Assembly (NCBI GenBank): GCA_023443925.1
Contig: JAEZSL010000416.1
Location: forward strand, 1-6,064
From: Bacillota bacterium
GTDB lineage: Bacteria > Bacillota_A > Clostridia > Lachnospirales > Lachnospiraceae
Direction: 5' to 3'
DNA length: 6,064 nt
In this document: piece by piece, positions 1 to 6,064 of the stretch
Layout of the letters: every line of letters begins with the position of its first letter
Numbering within the stretch: the stretch's first letter is position 1
Notes under the pieces: model-generated
What the model saw: the letters and a program-made list of their open reading frames with translations, nothing else
Databases searched by the model: none
Told to the model about the DNA's origin: nothing
Translations under genes and position numbers: made by a program

Positions 1-3000
1 CGGCTTCAGAAACCAGCTTAACAGATATTCTTGCATCTTTATTTGAATTCTTTAAGTCATAAATTAACTGCGCCAAATCTTCGATGGAATAGATATCGTG
101 ATGAGGCGGCGGGGATATTAAGCCTACACCGGGAGTTGAATGCCTGGTTTTGGCAACCCACGGATATACTTTTCCGGCCGGCAGCTGTCCGCCTTCGCCG
201 GGCTTAGCTCCCTGTGCCATCTTTATCTGGATTTCCTTTGCACTAACCAGATACTGTGAAGTAACCCCAAACCTGCCGGAAGCAACCTGTTTAATAGCCG
301 AACACCGGTTTAACCCGTCTTTGCCCAGTGTTAAACGCTCCAGACTTTCACCGCCTTCACCGCTGTTGGACTTACCGCCTAACTGGTTCATGGCAAGTGC
401 CAGGGTTTCATGGGCTTCCTGAGAGATGGAACCGTATGACATAGCTCCTGTCTTAAATCTCTTAACAATCGAGTCGACACTTTCCACCTGATCAATCGGG
501 ATTCCTTTTTCCGGATAATCAAATTCCAGAAGGCCTCTTAAATTAATTCCTTCTTCTTCCGCTTCAATATATTTCGTATACTCCTTAAAAGCAGCATAAT
601 CACCCGTGCGGGCTGCCTTCTGCAGCATATGAATGGTCTTGGGATTGTATAAATGTTCGTCTTTGCCGCTTCTTAACTTATGAGTACCGTTATTATCAAG
701 GTTTAAGTCTACATTCAGCCCCAGAGGATCAAAAGCCTTCGTATGAAGCTCGTCAACCTGCTTCTGTATATCTTTAATGGTGATGCCTTCAATACGGCTT
801 ACGGTATCCGTAAAATATTTATCCACCACCTCCTTGCTGATACCAATGGCTTCAAATATTTTAGAACCCTGGTATGACTGGATCGTGGAAATACCCATTT
901 TGGAAGCAATCTTTACGATACCTTTTAAGATGGCTTTATTGTAATCATTTACTGCCGCATAATAATCTTTATCCAGCATGTTGCTGTTAATAAGCTGCTT
1001 AATTGTCTCCTGTGCCAGATAAGGATTAACAGCACAGGCACCATAGCCAAGCAAAGTTGCAAAATGATGTACTTCCCTTGGTTCCGCACTTTCTAAAATC
1101 ATAGCAACCGCTGTTCTTTTCTTCGTCCTTACCAGATGCTGCTGCATTGCGGATACGGCTAAAAGAGATGGTATGGCAACATGGTTTTCATCCACTCCCC
1201 GGTCGGAAAGAATCAGTATATTGGCACCTTCCTTGTAAGCACGGTCAGCCTCAACAAAGATATGGTCGATAGCCCTCTCCAGGGAAGTATTCTTGTAATA
1301 AATAATCGGTATGGTTTCTACTTTAAATCCGGATATCTTCATGGATTTAATCTTTAAAAGATCCGTACTGGTTAAGATTGGATTATGAATCTTTAATACT
1401 TTGCAGTTTTCCGCACATTCTTCCAGCAGATTGCCGTCTTCTCCGATATATACGTCGGTAGAAGTAACAATTTCTTCCCGGATTGCATCAATGGGAGGAT
1501 TGGTAACCTGAGCAAAGAGCTGTTTGAAATATCCGAACAAAGGCGGATTATTTCTGGACAGGATGGGCAGTGGACTATCCACACCCATGGCTTCTACCGG
1601 CTCTGCACCTGTCTTTGCCATAGGAAGAATACAGGTACGGTAATCTTCGTAGGTATAACCGAAGGCTTTCTGCAGCTTTGCTCTTTCTGCGTCATCGTAT
1701 TCCCATACTTTCTTATTGGGTATATGAAGATTTTTTAACTTAACCAGGTTGCTGTCCAGCCATTCCCCATAAGGACTGCGTTTTGCATAACTGTTCTTTA
1801 AATCTTCGTCATCGATAAGACATCCTTTTACCGTATCTACCAGTAACATTTTACCCGGACGGAGTCTTTCTTTTTTCACTACTTTTTCTGCCGGAATCTC
1901 TAACACCCCAACCTCGGAAGACAGGATCAGGTGATCGTCCTCGGTAATATAATAGCGGGAAGGTCTTAAACCGTTACGGTCAAGTACGGCGCCCATAATA
2001 TCCCCATCGCTGAAAAGAATGGAAGCCGGTCCGTCCCAGGGTTCCATCATGGTTGCATAATACTGATAAAAGTCTCTTTTTTCCGGACTTATATTCTGGT
2101 CATTGCTCCAGGGTTCCGGAATGGTAATCATAACGGCCAGAGGCAGTTCCATGCCACTCATAATCAGGAATTCCAAAGCATTGTCAAGCATAGCGGAGTC
2201 AGAACCTTCCGTATTGATTACAGGAAGAACTTTATGCAATTCACCTTGTAAATATTTGGATTCCATTGTCTCTTCACGGGCAAGCATCTTGTCTACATTA
2301 CCGCGTATGGTATTAATTTCACCGTTGTGAACGATTAAACGGTTGGGATGAGCTCTTTGCCAGCTGGGATTTGTATTGGTACTGAAACGGGAATGTACAA
2401 TGGCAATGGCAGATTCAAAATCCGCATCCTGCAGATCCACAAAAAACATGCGGAGCTGTTTTACCAAAAACATGCCTTTATATACGATGGTACGGCTAGA
2501 TAAGGATACGACATAGGTGTTGTCGTTACTCTGTTCAAAAGTTCTTCTTGCGATATATAATTTCCGGTCAAATTCTAAGCCTTTTTTCACACCGGAAGGT
2601 CTTTTTATAAAGCCCTGCATAATGTAGGGCATACATTCTACTGCTTTATGGCCTAATATATCAGGACTGATGGGAACTTTTCTCCATCCCAGGAAATCCA
2701 TTCCCTCTTTTTCAACAATAATCTCAAACATTTTCTTTGCCTGATTTCTCATTAACTCATCTTGAGGAAAGAAGAACATGCCAATACCATAATCTCTTTC
2801 ACCGCCAAGGGATATATTCAGTGCTTTGGCTTCTTTTGAAAAGAATCGGTGAGATATCTGCAAAAGGATACCAACACCGTCACCGGTTTTACCTTCTGCA
2901 TCTTTGCCGGCGCGATGTTCCAGATTTTCAACAATCTTTAATGCGTTGGCTACGGTTTCATGCGTCTTAACACCTTTTATGTTGACTACAGCACCAATAC

Positions 3001-3079
3001 CACAGTTATCATGTTCAAATCTGGGGTCATACAAGCCCTGCTTCACACGTTTCGTTTCTTCTAAACTATGTTTGTTCAT
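1..3079 (-). CDS. gltB: Glutamate synthase large (alpha) subunit, 3' end cut by window edge
   Basis: Makes glutamate in the cytoplasm: glutamine is hydrolysed in an N-terminal amidotransferase domain, and the ammonia is channelled to an FMN site where 2-oxoglutarate is reductively aminated. The frame is open from the ATG at 3077-3079 through 1026 codons with no stop; family members are about 1500 residues, so roughly one third is missing. Visible in order: a 25-residue propeptide ending HDN, then Cys26 ([10 protein letters not shown]), the expected nucleophile after cleavage; [12 protein letters not shown] and HNGEINT (Asn252) of the class II amidotransferase; [10 protein letters not shown] near 367; a central domain at roughly 430-780; then the start of the FMN/synthase barrel with GAMSYGSIS (878 on), [11 protein letters not shown] and [11 protein letters not shown] (957 on). 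The 3Fe-4S cysteines and the C-terminal beta-helix domain would lie off the left edge. The start is supported by AAGAGG seven bases upstream. No frameshift seen. A gltD partner would be downstream, outside the window. The identification is very secure. Confidence 0.97.
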   Translation of the reverse strand, partial: MNKHSLEETKRVKQGLYDPRFEHDNCGIGAVVNIKGVKTHETVANALKIVENLEHRAGKDAEGKTGDGVGILLQISHRFFSKEAKALNISLGGERDYGIGMFFFPQDELMRNQAKKMFEIIVEKEGMDFLGWRKVPISPDILGHKAVECMPYIMQGFIKRPSGVKKGLEFDRKLYIARRTFEQSNDNTYVVSLSSRTIVYKGMFLVKQLRMFFVDLQDADFESAIAIVHSRFSTNTNPSWQRAHPNRLIVHNGEINTIRGNVDKMLAREETMESKYLQGELHKVLPVINTEGSDSAMLDNALEFLIMSGMELPLAVMITIPEPWSNDQNISPEKRDFYQYYATMMEPWDGPASILFSDGDIMGAVLDRNGLRPSRYYITEDDHLILSSEVGVLEIPAEKVVKKERLRPGKMLLVDTVKGCLIDDEDLKNSYAKRSPYGEWLDSNLVKLKNLHIPNKKVWEYDDAERAKLQKAFGYTYEDYRTCILPMAKTGAEPVEAMGVDSPLPILSRNNPPLFGYFKQLFAQVTNPPIDAIREEIVTSTDVYIGEDGNLLEECAENCKVLKIHNPILTSTDLLKIKSMKISGFKVETIPIIYYKNTSLERAIDHIFVEADRAYKEGANILILSDRGVDENHVAIPSLLAVSAMQQHLVRTKKRTAVAMILESAEPREVHHFATLLGYGACAVNPYLAQETIKQLINSNMLDKDYYAAVNDYNKAILKGIVKIASKMGISTIQSYQGSKIFEAIGISKEVVDKYFTDTVSRIEGITIKDIQKQVDELHTKAFDPLGLNVDLNLDNNGTHKLRSGKDEHLYNPKTIHMLQKAARTGDYAAFKEYTKYIEAEEEGINLRGLLEFDYPEKGIPIDQVESVDSIVKRFKTGAMSYGSISQEAHETLALAMNQLGGKSNSGEGGESLERLTLGKDGLNRCSAIKQVASGRFGVTSQYLVSAKEIQIKMAQGAKPGEGGQLPAGKVYPWVAKTRHSTPGVGLISPPPHHDIYSIEDLAQLIYDLKNSNKDARISVKLVSEA

Positions 3080-3086
3080 TCGCACG

Positions 3087-3092
3087 CCTCTT
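3087..3092 (-). promoter_or_regulatory. gltB ribosome binding site
   Basis: On the minus strand AAGAGG lies seven bases before the gltB ATG, with no competing start codon nearby. It fixes the start that gives a 25-residue propeptide before the catalytic cysteine. Confidence 0.8.
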
Positions 3093-3106
3093 TTCTTTAT
3101 TTTTGC

Positions 3107-3148
3107 AAAATATCAGATTGCATAATAATTCAATTAATTTGATATTTT
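3107..3148 (-). repeat. Inverted repeat in the gltB leader, just upstream of the RBS
   Basis: Perfect 9-bp inverted repeat: AAAATATCA at 3107-3115 and its complement TGATATTTT at 3140-3148, 24 bases apart. Inside it a second, shorter repeat (ATTG/CAAT) is nested, so the leader RNA could fold into one long, interrupted hairpin ending about 15 bases before the ribosome binding site. The arms are AT-rich and pairing would be weak. It could be a leader structure, an operator, or chance in AT-rich DNA. Confidence 0.4.
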
Positions 3149-3175
3149 TAATTATCTTTACAAAATTTGGATGAC

Positions 3176-3216
3176 AAAAAGACGTTCTTATGCATTTTAG
3201 GGTACACAAGAACGCC
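3176..3216 (-). terminator. Intrinsic terminator in the gltB leader (attenuator)
   Basis: Read on the minus strand, the arms at 3203-3216 and 3181-3194 form a 14-bp stem (three G-U pairs) with the eight-base loop CCCUAAAA, followed at once by five U (3176-3180). This is a standard Rho-independent terminator. It starts about 15 bases after the -10 box of the gltB promoter and ends about 100 bases before the gltB start, so it should stop gltB transcription unless overridden. It would also catch read-through from the cyclase gene upstream. The plus-strand reading has a poorer T-tract (TTTGTTCTTT) and no gene feeding it, so the minus-strand role is preferred. Confidence 0.75.
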
Positions 3217-3225
3217 TTTGTTCTT
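3208..3225 (-). promoter_or_regulatory. Candidate antiterminator hairpin with A1/G4 hexaloop (ANTAR-type)
   Basis: Minus-strand AAGAAC (3220-3225) pairs perfectly with GUUCUU (3208-3213) around the six-base loop AAAGGC. Six bases of the 3' arm and three bases of the loop belong to the 5' arm of the terminator stem, so the two structures cannot form together. ANTAR-domain antiterminators are known to recognise hairpins with six-base loops having A at position 1 and G at position 4; this loop fits both. The known motif has two such hairpins in tandem. I found no second one upstream, and the promoter leaves no room for it. The exclusion is seen in the sequence; the ANTAR link is inference. Confidence 0.45.
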
Positions 3226-3229
3226 TGGT

Positions 3230-3255
3230 TATTATAATACAGAATATTTATAATA
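3230..3255 (-). repeat. Dyad overlapping the gltB promoter spacer
   Basis: TATTATAA at 3230-3237 and its complement TTATAATA at 3248-3255 form an 8-bp inverted repeat with a 10-bp spacer. It covers the -10 box and the spacer up to the edge of the -35 box. A repressor dimer bound there would block the promoter. The arms consist only of A and T, so part of the symmetry follows from the TATAAT box itself. Confidence 0.3.
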
Positions 3256-3259
3256 GCAA
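3231..3259 (-). promoter_or_regulatory. Sigma-A promoter of gltB
   Basis: Minus-strand -35 box TTGCTA (3254-3259), 17-bp spacer, perfect -10 box TATAAT (3231-3236). An A-tract lies directly upstream of the -35 box and could act as an UP element. Transcription should start near 3224, placing the attenuator at the very 5' end of a leader of about 145 bases. A weaker candidate, TTGTCA with GATAAT at 15-bp spacing, lies downstream of the terminator near 3150-3178 and would bypass it if used. Confidence 0.7.
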
Positions 3260-3265
3260 TCTTTT

Positions 3266-3277
3266 TTTCATATGAAA
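3266..3277. repeat. 12-bp palindrome upstream of the gltB -35 box
   Basis: TTTCATATGAAA is a perfect palindrome lying seven bases upstream of the -35 box, a position where activators often bind. No protein can be assigned, and a 12-bp AT-rich palindrome may be chance. Confidence 0.3.
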
Positions 3278-3353
3278 TATTTTCTTTTTTATTATTTAAG
3301 TATCTGTAGAATCTAATTCTTTATTATTCTTACATAATTATTAATTCATATTC

Positions 3354-3381
3354 ATAACCGGGCTATTTTGTGCCGGATTAC
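3354..3381 (-). terminator. Possible weak 3' hairpin after the diguanylate cyclase gene
   Basis: Twenty bases past the stop codon of the cyclase gene the minus strand can form a GC-rich stem (CCGG with CCGG, extended by bulged pairs) around an A-rich loop. It is the only GC-rich patch in this gap. No U-tract follows, so it may protect the mRNA 3' end rather than terminate; the strong terminator at 3176-3216 could be the real stop. The remaining bases of the gap between about 3280 and 3400 are AT-rich and show nothing else. Confidence 0.3.
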
Positions 3382-3400
3382 TTAAATTTGTATTTACGGT

Positions 3401-4300
3401 TTACAATAATTCTTCTGTTTTCCGCTTTTTCTTATTCTTCTTAGCCTCAAACATCCTCTGGTCCGCCAGCTGGATCAGCTCCTGGGCTGTCCTGGGCTTC
3501 TCCTGCATGGATGCAATTCCATAAGATAAAGAAATCACAACACTTTCCCCCTGAACCGAAAAATCTGTTTTTAAAGCAGCTTCTGCTATCCTTTTCATAA
3601 TTCGTTCCGCTTGTTTACTGTCTGCATGATTCAGACATAGCAGGAATTCATCGCCCCCATACCTGGCTGCCCAGTCAGATTCGGAGCGGATGGTATCCTT
3701 TAAAATCCGGCTGATTACATCGATAATCTGATCACCCACTTCATGACCATAGGTATCGTTAAGGATTTTAAAATTATCCAGATCAATAAAACAAACCGAT
3801 AAAGCAGCTTGATTTACAGCGGCATTAATGACATCCACCGGAAGGCGGTCGTCAATAAAACGCCGGTTATAAAGAGAAGTGAGAGGGTCCCTGATAACCA
3901 TATCGCTCATCTCCTGTATGACATGCAGCATTATTTCCCCGGTATTATAGTCTCCCGTTCCCATAAACATACTGTCGGTCGCATCTTTTAACAGCTCAAG
4001 AACAACCGGCTGGTCTGTATTTAAAATGGGCAGAGCGGTAACCATTAATATGGAACTCCCGTTTTTCTCAAGCTTAATAAAACTTCTATTTTCCTGATGG
4101 GCACGGATGGATATGCAATTATCACATATCTTGCCGGTTCCCCAGTAATTATAACAGATTTCTATTGTTTCCAGTGCCAGGGAACTGCGGTAATCCATTA
4201 CTTTTTTGTTAAGGGGATCTACCAGCCGGACAGAATCATACATTTTATGAAAAAAATCCAGGTTATCTTCCAGCTGATTCAGCGATATTAATTCAGGCAC
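3401..4300 (-). CDS. PAS-like/GGDEF diguanylate cyclase
   Basis: Expected to make cyclic di-GMP from two GTP in the cytoplasm; no membrane segment or signal peptide is seen. With the GTG start at 4298-4300 the protein has 299 residues. The C-terminal half is a full GGDEF domain: RDPLTSLYNRR (137-147), FIDLDNFK with metal-binding Asp173, NDTYGHEVGD, and the intact signature RYGGDEF (GGDEF at 215-219), then SLSYGIAS and a lysine-rich tail. The inhibitory I-site RxxD is not kept: the residues before the signature read RSESD, with Ser where Arg is expected. The N-terminal ~130 residues look like a PAS-type sensor (VRLVDPLNKKV) with Cys49, Cys59 and Cys62 in CYNYWGTGKICDNC, a Cys pattern seen in some PAS domains; its ligand is unknown. 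The frame extends three codons further to a GTG at 4309, but that GTG overlaps the Shine-Dalgarno sequence, so 4300 is chosen. The family call is secure; the sensed signal is not known. Confidence 0.92.
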   Translation of the reverse strand: MPELISLNQLEDNLDFFHKMYDSVRLVDPLNKKVMDYRSSLALETIEICYNYWGTGKICDNCISIRAHQENRSFIKLEKNGSSILMVTALPILNTDQPVVLELLKDATDSMFMGTGDYNTGEIMLHVIQEMSDMVIRDPLTSLYNRRFIDDRLPVDVINAAVNQAALSVCFIDLDNFKILNDTYGHEVGDQIIDVISRILKDTIRSESDWAARYGGDEFLLCLNHADSKQAERIMKRIAEAALKTDFSVQGESVVISLSYGIASMQEKPRTAQELIQLADQRMFEAKKNKKKRKTEELL

Positions 4301-4305
4301 CTCTT

Positions 4306-4313
4306 TCACCTCC
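4306..4313 (-). promoter_or_regulatory. Ribosome binding site deciding the GTG start of the cyclase
   Basis: Minus-strand GGAGGTGA is a perfect anti-16S match. The in-frame GTG at 4309 lies inside it and cannot be its start; the next in-frame GTG at 4300 follows GGAGG by eight bases, an ideal distance. The nearby ATG at 4317-4319 is in another frame. Confidence 0.75.
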
Positions 4314-4359
4314 AGGCATTTTACTCTTTACTTCCATAACTTTCTAATATGTATATAGT

Positions 4360-4388
4360 ATTTTATATAGAAATGTAAATTATGTCAA
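4360..4388 (-). promoter_or_regulatory. Sigma-A promoter of the diguanylate cyclase gene
   Basis: Minus-strand -35 box TTGACA (4383-4388, perfect), 17-bp spacer, -10 box TAAAAT (4360-4365, five of six). Transcription should begin near 4353, giving a leader of about 50 bases. Confidence 0.7.
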
Positions 4389-4390
4389 TT

Positions 4391-4405
4391 CTTAGTCCCA
4401 CTAAG
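4391..4405. promoter_or_regulatory. 15-bp palindrome abutting the cyclase promoter, possible operator
   Basis: CTTAGT and ACTAAG form a perfect 6-bp inverted repeat around CCC. It ends two bases upstream of the TTGACA box of the cyclase promoter and about 45 bases upstream of the sigma-D-like promoter on the other strand. Size and place suit a dimeric regulator. No known consensus is recognised. Confidence 0.4.
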
Positions 4406-4448
4406 GCTAGATTCTTCGAACCCAAAGCCAGGATTTTATAGAAGAAAT

Positions 4449-4475
4449 TAAGTCCTATTACATTTTTACCGATAT
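4449..4475 (+). promoter_or_regulatory. Sigma-D (sigma-28) type flagellar promoter
   Basis: TAAG at 4449-4452 (consensus TAAA), a 16-base gap, then CCGATAT at 4469-4475, a full match to the sigma-D -10 box with the usual spacing. It points at the FliK-like gene; transcription would start near 4482, leaving a leader of about 100 bases. The match fits a late flagellar gene. Confidence 0.6.
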
Positions 4476-4512
4476 ATAACTATATCAATCCTACTATTTA
4501 ATACCTGATTAT

Positions 4513-4520
4513 GCTATACT
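4513..4520 (+). promoter_or_regulatory. Possible extended -10 sigma-A promoter
   Basis: ATGCTATACT carries an extended -10 (TG, one base, TATACT at 4515-4520). No good -35 box lies 16-18 bases upstream. It could give a second, vegetative start for the FliK-like gene about 55 bases before its ATG. Confidence 0.35.
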
Positions 4521-4570
4521 GAATTAACTCTTCTGACTTAATATATTACATTTTATAAATAGATAAGTAA

Positions 4571-4576
4571 AGGAGG
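4571..4576 (+). promoter_or_regulatory. Ribosome binding site of the FliK-like gene
   Basis: AGGAGG six bases before the ATG at 4583. It is strong and has no rival start nearby, so the start is well fixed. Confidence 0.85.
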
Positions 4577-4582
4577 TTTCAT

Positions 4583-6064
4583 ATGATAAACAATTCAATA
4601 CAACCCTCCGGCGGGGGAATACATCAGACCCGGAATGCCTCCTCCCCCTCCACATTAAATACCAACGCTTCCCAAACCGGGAACTCAACCGCCGGACTGG
4701 AAAAAGGAGAGCTGATTCGAGGCGAAATCACAGATCTTAAAAGTGGAGAAGTAAGCGTAAAATTAGAAGACGGCAGAACACTCTCAGGCAAATTGGAAGG
4801 TTCCAGGGATCTTTCCATCGGTGATAAAGTTGTATTCCGGGTAGAAGAGGTTTCCTTAAAAAATTTAACCTTAAAAATCATAGCCAATGCTGATTATGTA
4901 TCCGCAGATATCACCATTGAAAAAGCCCTGGCAGAAGCCGGTTTAGCAAAAAGCAGCAGGAACAATGAGCTTGTTAAAGAGTTATTAAACCAGCAGATGT
5001 CCATTGATAAAAATACCATTGCCCTGTTAATCAAACAGTCCGTATTATATAAAGATACCCCGCTGCAAACACTGGTCCTAATGAATAAATACCATATTCC
5101 GGTAAATGAAGCCAGTATACGTCAGTTTATCACTTATCAGAATTCTGGGCAAAGTATTCTAAACAATCTTAATACAATGGCGGACTCCGTTGCCGAATTA
5201 TTTAATCCATCCGGCGAAATTTCCTATAACAATTATCTAACCCGAAGTACCGGCTTATTAAACCTTCTGCTTAACCATAACAACGAAGCTTCGACCCCAG
5301 ATCAGCCGATAAACGGTAACACTTCACAACCCTGGCCGGATCCAGGTATGGGTAATATTTATACCGCCGGTTCTTTGTCCCCGGGTAATACCCTGAATTC
5401 ACAGACACCTCTGACTGCCGGTAATCTGTTATCCCAGGGCCAGCTTTTTAACCTTGCCGAGTTGTTACAATCTGATCCACTGGCAGAAAGCTTACTGGGC
5501 AGTAAATTTATTGCTTCCCTTACAGATGGCAGTGCAGAGATTCAAAACGCCTCCGAAGCCTTAAAAAATTTCCTTAATACAGCCAAGGAATCCGGTCTTT
5601 CTCCGGACCTTGCCGGCAGACTCTCTGCTTTACCGGCAATGCAGACAATCCTGGCAGCCGGTGAGGAATTAAAGAACAGCTCACAGGAACCCGCGGTCTC
5701 AATACCTCTTTCCGGCAGAGAGATGTTATCCAATGCCCTGGAAGACTTTATACCGGAACATAACCTTACATCCAGTGAAAGAGAGCTTATGTCCGTTCTA
5801 AAAGAACGGATATTGACAGGACACATTACCTCCAGGGAAGTACTAACCTGGATCCAGGATAATTTGGGAAAGGCAGGGGAAGATAGCCTCAAGGCTTTTT
5901 TATCCTCAAAAGAATTTAGTACCCTGATAAAGGATGGCCTGTTAAAACAATGGACCTTGGCTCCAAAGGATTTAACACAAAAGGATGCCGTAGAGCACCA
6001 CTTTGAGAGTCTGATAAACCAGATGAATGCTCTGAAAGAGTTTGCGGAACAGGCAGCCGGTGAC
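4583..6064 (+). CDS. FliK/YlqG-like flagellar protein, 3' end cut by window edge
   Basis: The frame is open from the ATG at 4583 through 494 codons to the last base, with no stop. No signal peptide or membrane segment is seen. Residues 1-40 are low in complexity (Ser, Thr, Asn, Gly). Residues 41-100 (KGELIRGEITDLKSGEVSVK onward) look like a small beta-barrel. Residues 108-200 are helical, with IEKALAEAGL, ELLNQQMSIDKNT and TLVLMNKYHIPV, a pattern I associate with large clostridial proteins annotated as FliK-like, which often lie next to a short FlhB-like gene, as ylqG and ylqH do in Bacillus subtilis. Residues 235-285 are a Pro/Gly/Asn/Thr-rich linker, and 285-494 are mostly helical. A FliK C-terminal hook domain, if present, is beyond the window. 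FliK proteins measure hook length and switch type III export; whether this one does is unproven. The sigma-D-like promoter upstream supports a flagellar role. The reading frame is certain; the product name is moderate. Confidence 0.75.
   Translation, partial: MINNSIQPSGGGIHQTRNASSPSTLNTNASQTGNSTAGLEKGELIRGEITDLKSGEVSVKLEDGRTLSGKLEGSRDLSIGDKVVFRVEEVSLKNLTLKIIANADYVSADITIEKALAEAGLAKSSRNNELVKELLNQQMSIDKNTIALLIKQSVLYKDTPLQTLVLMNKYHIPVNEASIRQFITYQNSGQSILNNLNTMADSVAELFNPSGEISYNNYLTRSTGLLNLLLNHNNEASTPDQPINGNTSQPWPDPGMGNIYTAGSLSPGNTLNSQTPLTAGNLLSQGQLFNLAELLQSDPLAESLLGSKFIASLTDGSAEIQNASEALKNFLNTAKESGLSPDLAGRLSALPAMQTILAAGEELKNSSQEPAVSIPLSGREMLSNALEDFIPEHNLTSSERELMSVLKERILTGHITSREVLTWIQDNLGKAGEDSLKAFLSSKEFSTLIKDGLLKQWTLAPKDLTQKDAVEHHFESLINQMNALKEFAEQAAGD

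Noticed and set aside
150..422. Open plus-strand frame of 90 codons opposite gltB
   Set aside because: It lies wholly antisense to the conserved FMN-domain coding sequence, has no ribosome binding site, and its protein resembles nothing known. The same applies to plus-strand frames at 2103-2330, 2737-2970 and 2904-3125, and the minus-strand out-of-frame one at 1393-1584.
3146..3193. Short leader peptide frame (MHKNVF...) starting in the gltB terminator stem
   Set aside because: No Shine-Dalgarno precedes its ATG, which is buried in the hairpin, and it has no run of codons typical of an attenuator peptide.
3809..4291. Two plus-strand open frames opposite the diguanylate cyclase
   Set aside because: They mirror conserved GGDEF and sensor codons on the other strand and lack start signals.
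4412..4436. GGTTCGAA on the minus strand, resembling a tRNA T-loop
   Set aside because: The flanking bases do not form a T-stem, and no acceptor, D or anticodon stems are found around it.
5281..5410. Repeated GCCGGT/CCGG words in the FliK-like gene
   Set aside because: They are recurring Ala-Gly and Pro-Gly codons in a low-complexity linker, without regular spacing, so not a DNA repeat array.
4624..5892. Minus-strand open frames opposite the FliK-like gene
   Set aside because: The plus frame is continuous, has a strong RBS and a promoter; the minus frames have neither and are Ser/Pro/Leu-rich as expected of antisense reading.

Overview
The window suggests a low-GC, motile member of the Clostridia, most likely Lachnospiraceae. 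The reasons are AT-rich intergenic DNA with clear sigma-A promoters, strong AGGAGG-type ribosome binding sites, a bacterial ferredoxin/NADPH-type large glutamate synthase subunit, and a flagellar-type protein of a form I associate with clostridia. The genus cannot be fixed from this sequence. The window holds three protein genes, two of them cut by its edges. I see no RNA gene, insertion sequence or CRISPR array.

Layout. Positions 1-3079 (minus strand) hold the first 1026 codons of gltB, the large subunit of glutamate synthase. Its 3' end lies off the left edge. The gap 3080-3400 is the gltB control region. Read on the minus strand it has a good sigma-A promoter (3231-3259), then at the predicted 5' end of the RNA a 14-bp hairpin with a U-tract (an intrinsic terminator). 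A competing small hairpin with a six-base loop shares part of the terminator stem. Another inverted repeat follows, then the gltB ribosome binding site. Positions 3401-4300 (minus) hold a soluble diguanylate cyclase with an N-terminal PAS-like domain carrying a Cys cluster. Its promoter and a nearby 15-bp palindrome lie in the divergent gap 4314-4582. That gap also holds, on the plus strand, a close match to a flagellar sigma-D (sigma-28) promoter and a possible extended -10 promoter. Both face the third gene, which runs from 4583 off the right edge and encodes a large FliK/YlqG-like protein with a small beta-rich N-terminal domain.

How the parts fit. gltB is central nitrogen assimilation and appears to be switched by transcription attenuation in its leader. 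The divergent pair of c-di-GMP synthase and flagellar-type gene suggests a link between motility and second-messenger signalling, but this rests on position and promoter type only. The most interesting feature is the gltB leader. Its two mutually exclusive hairpins, one with an A1/G4 hexaloop like those recognised by ANTAR antiterminators, suggest nitrogen-responsive antitermination in a compact, possibly single-hexaloop form.
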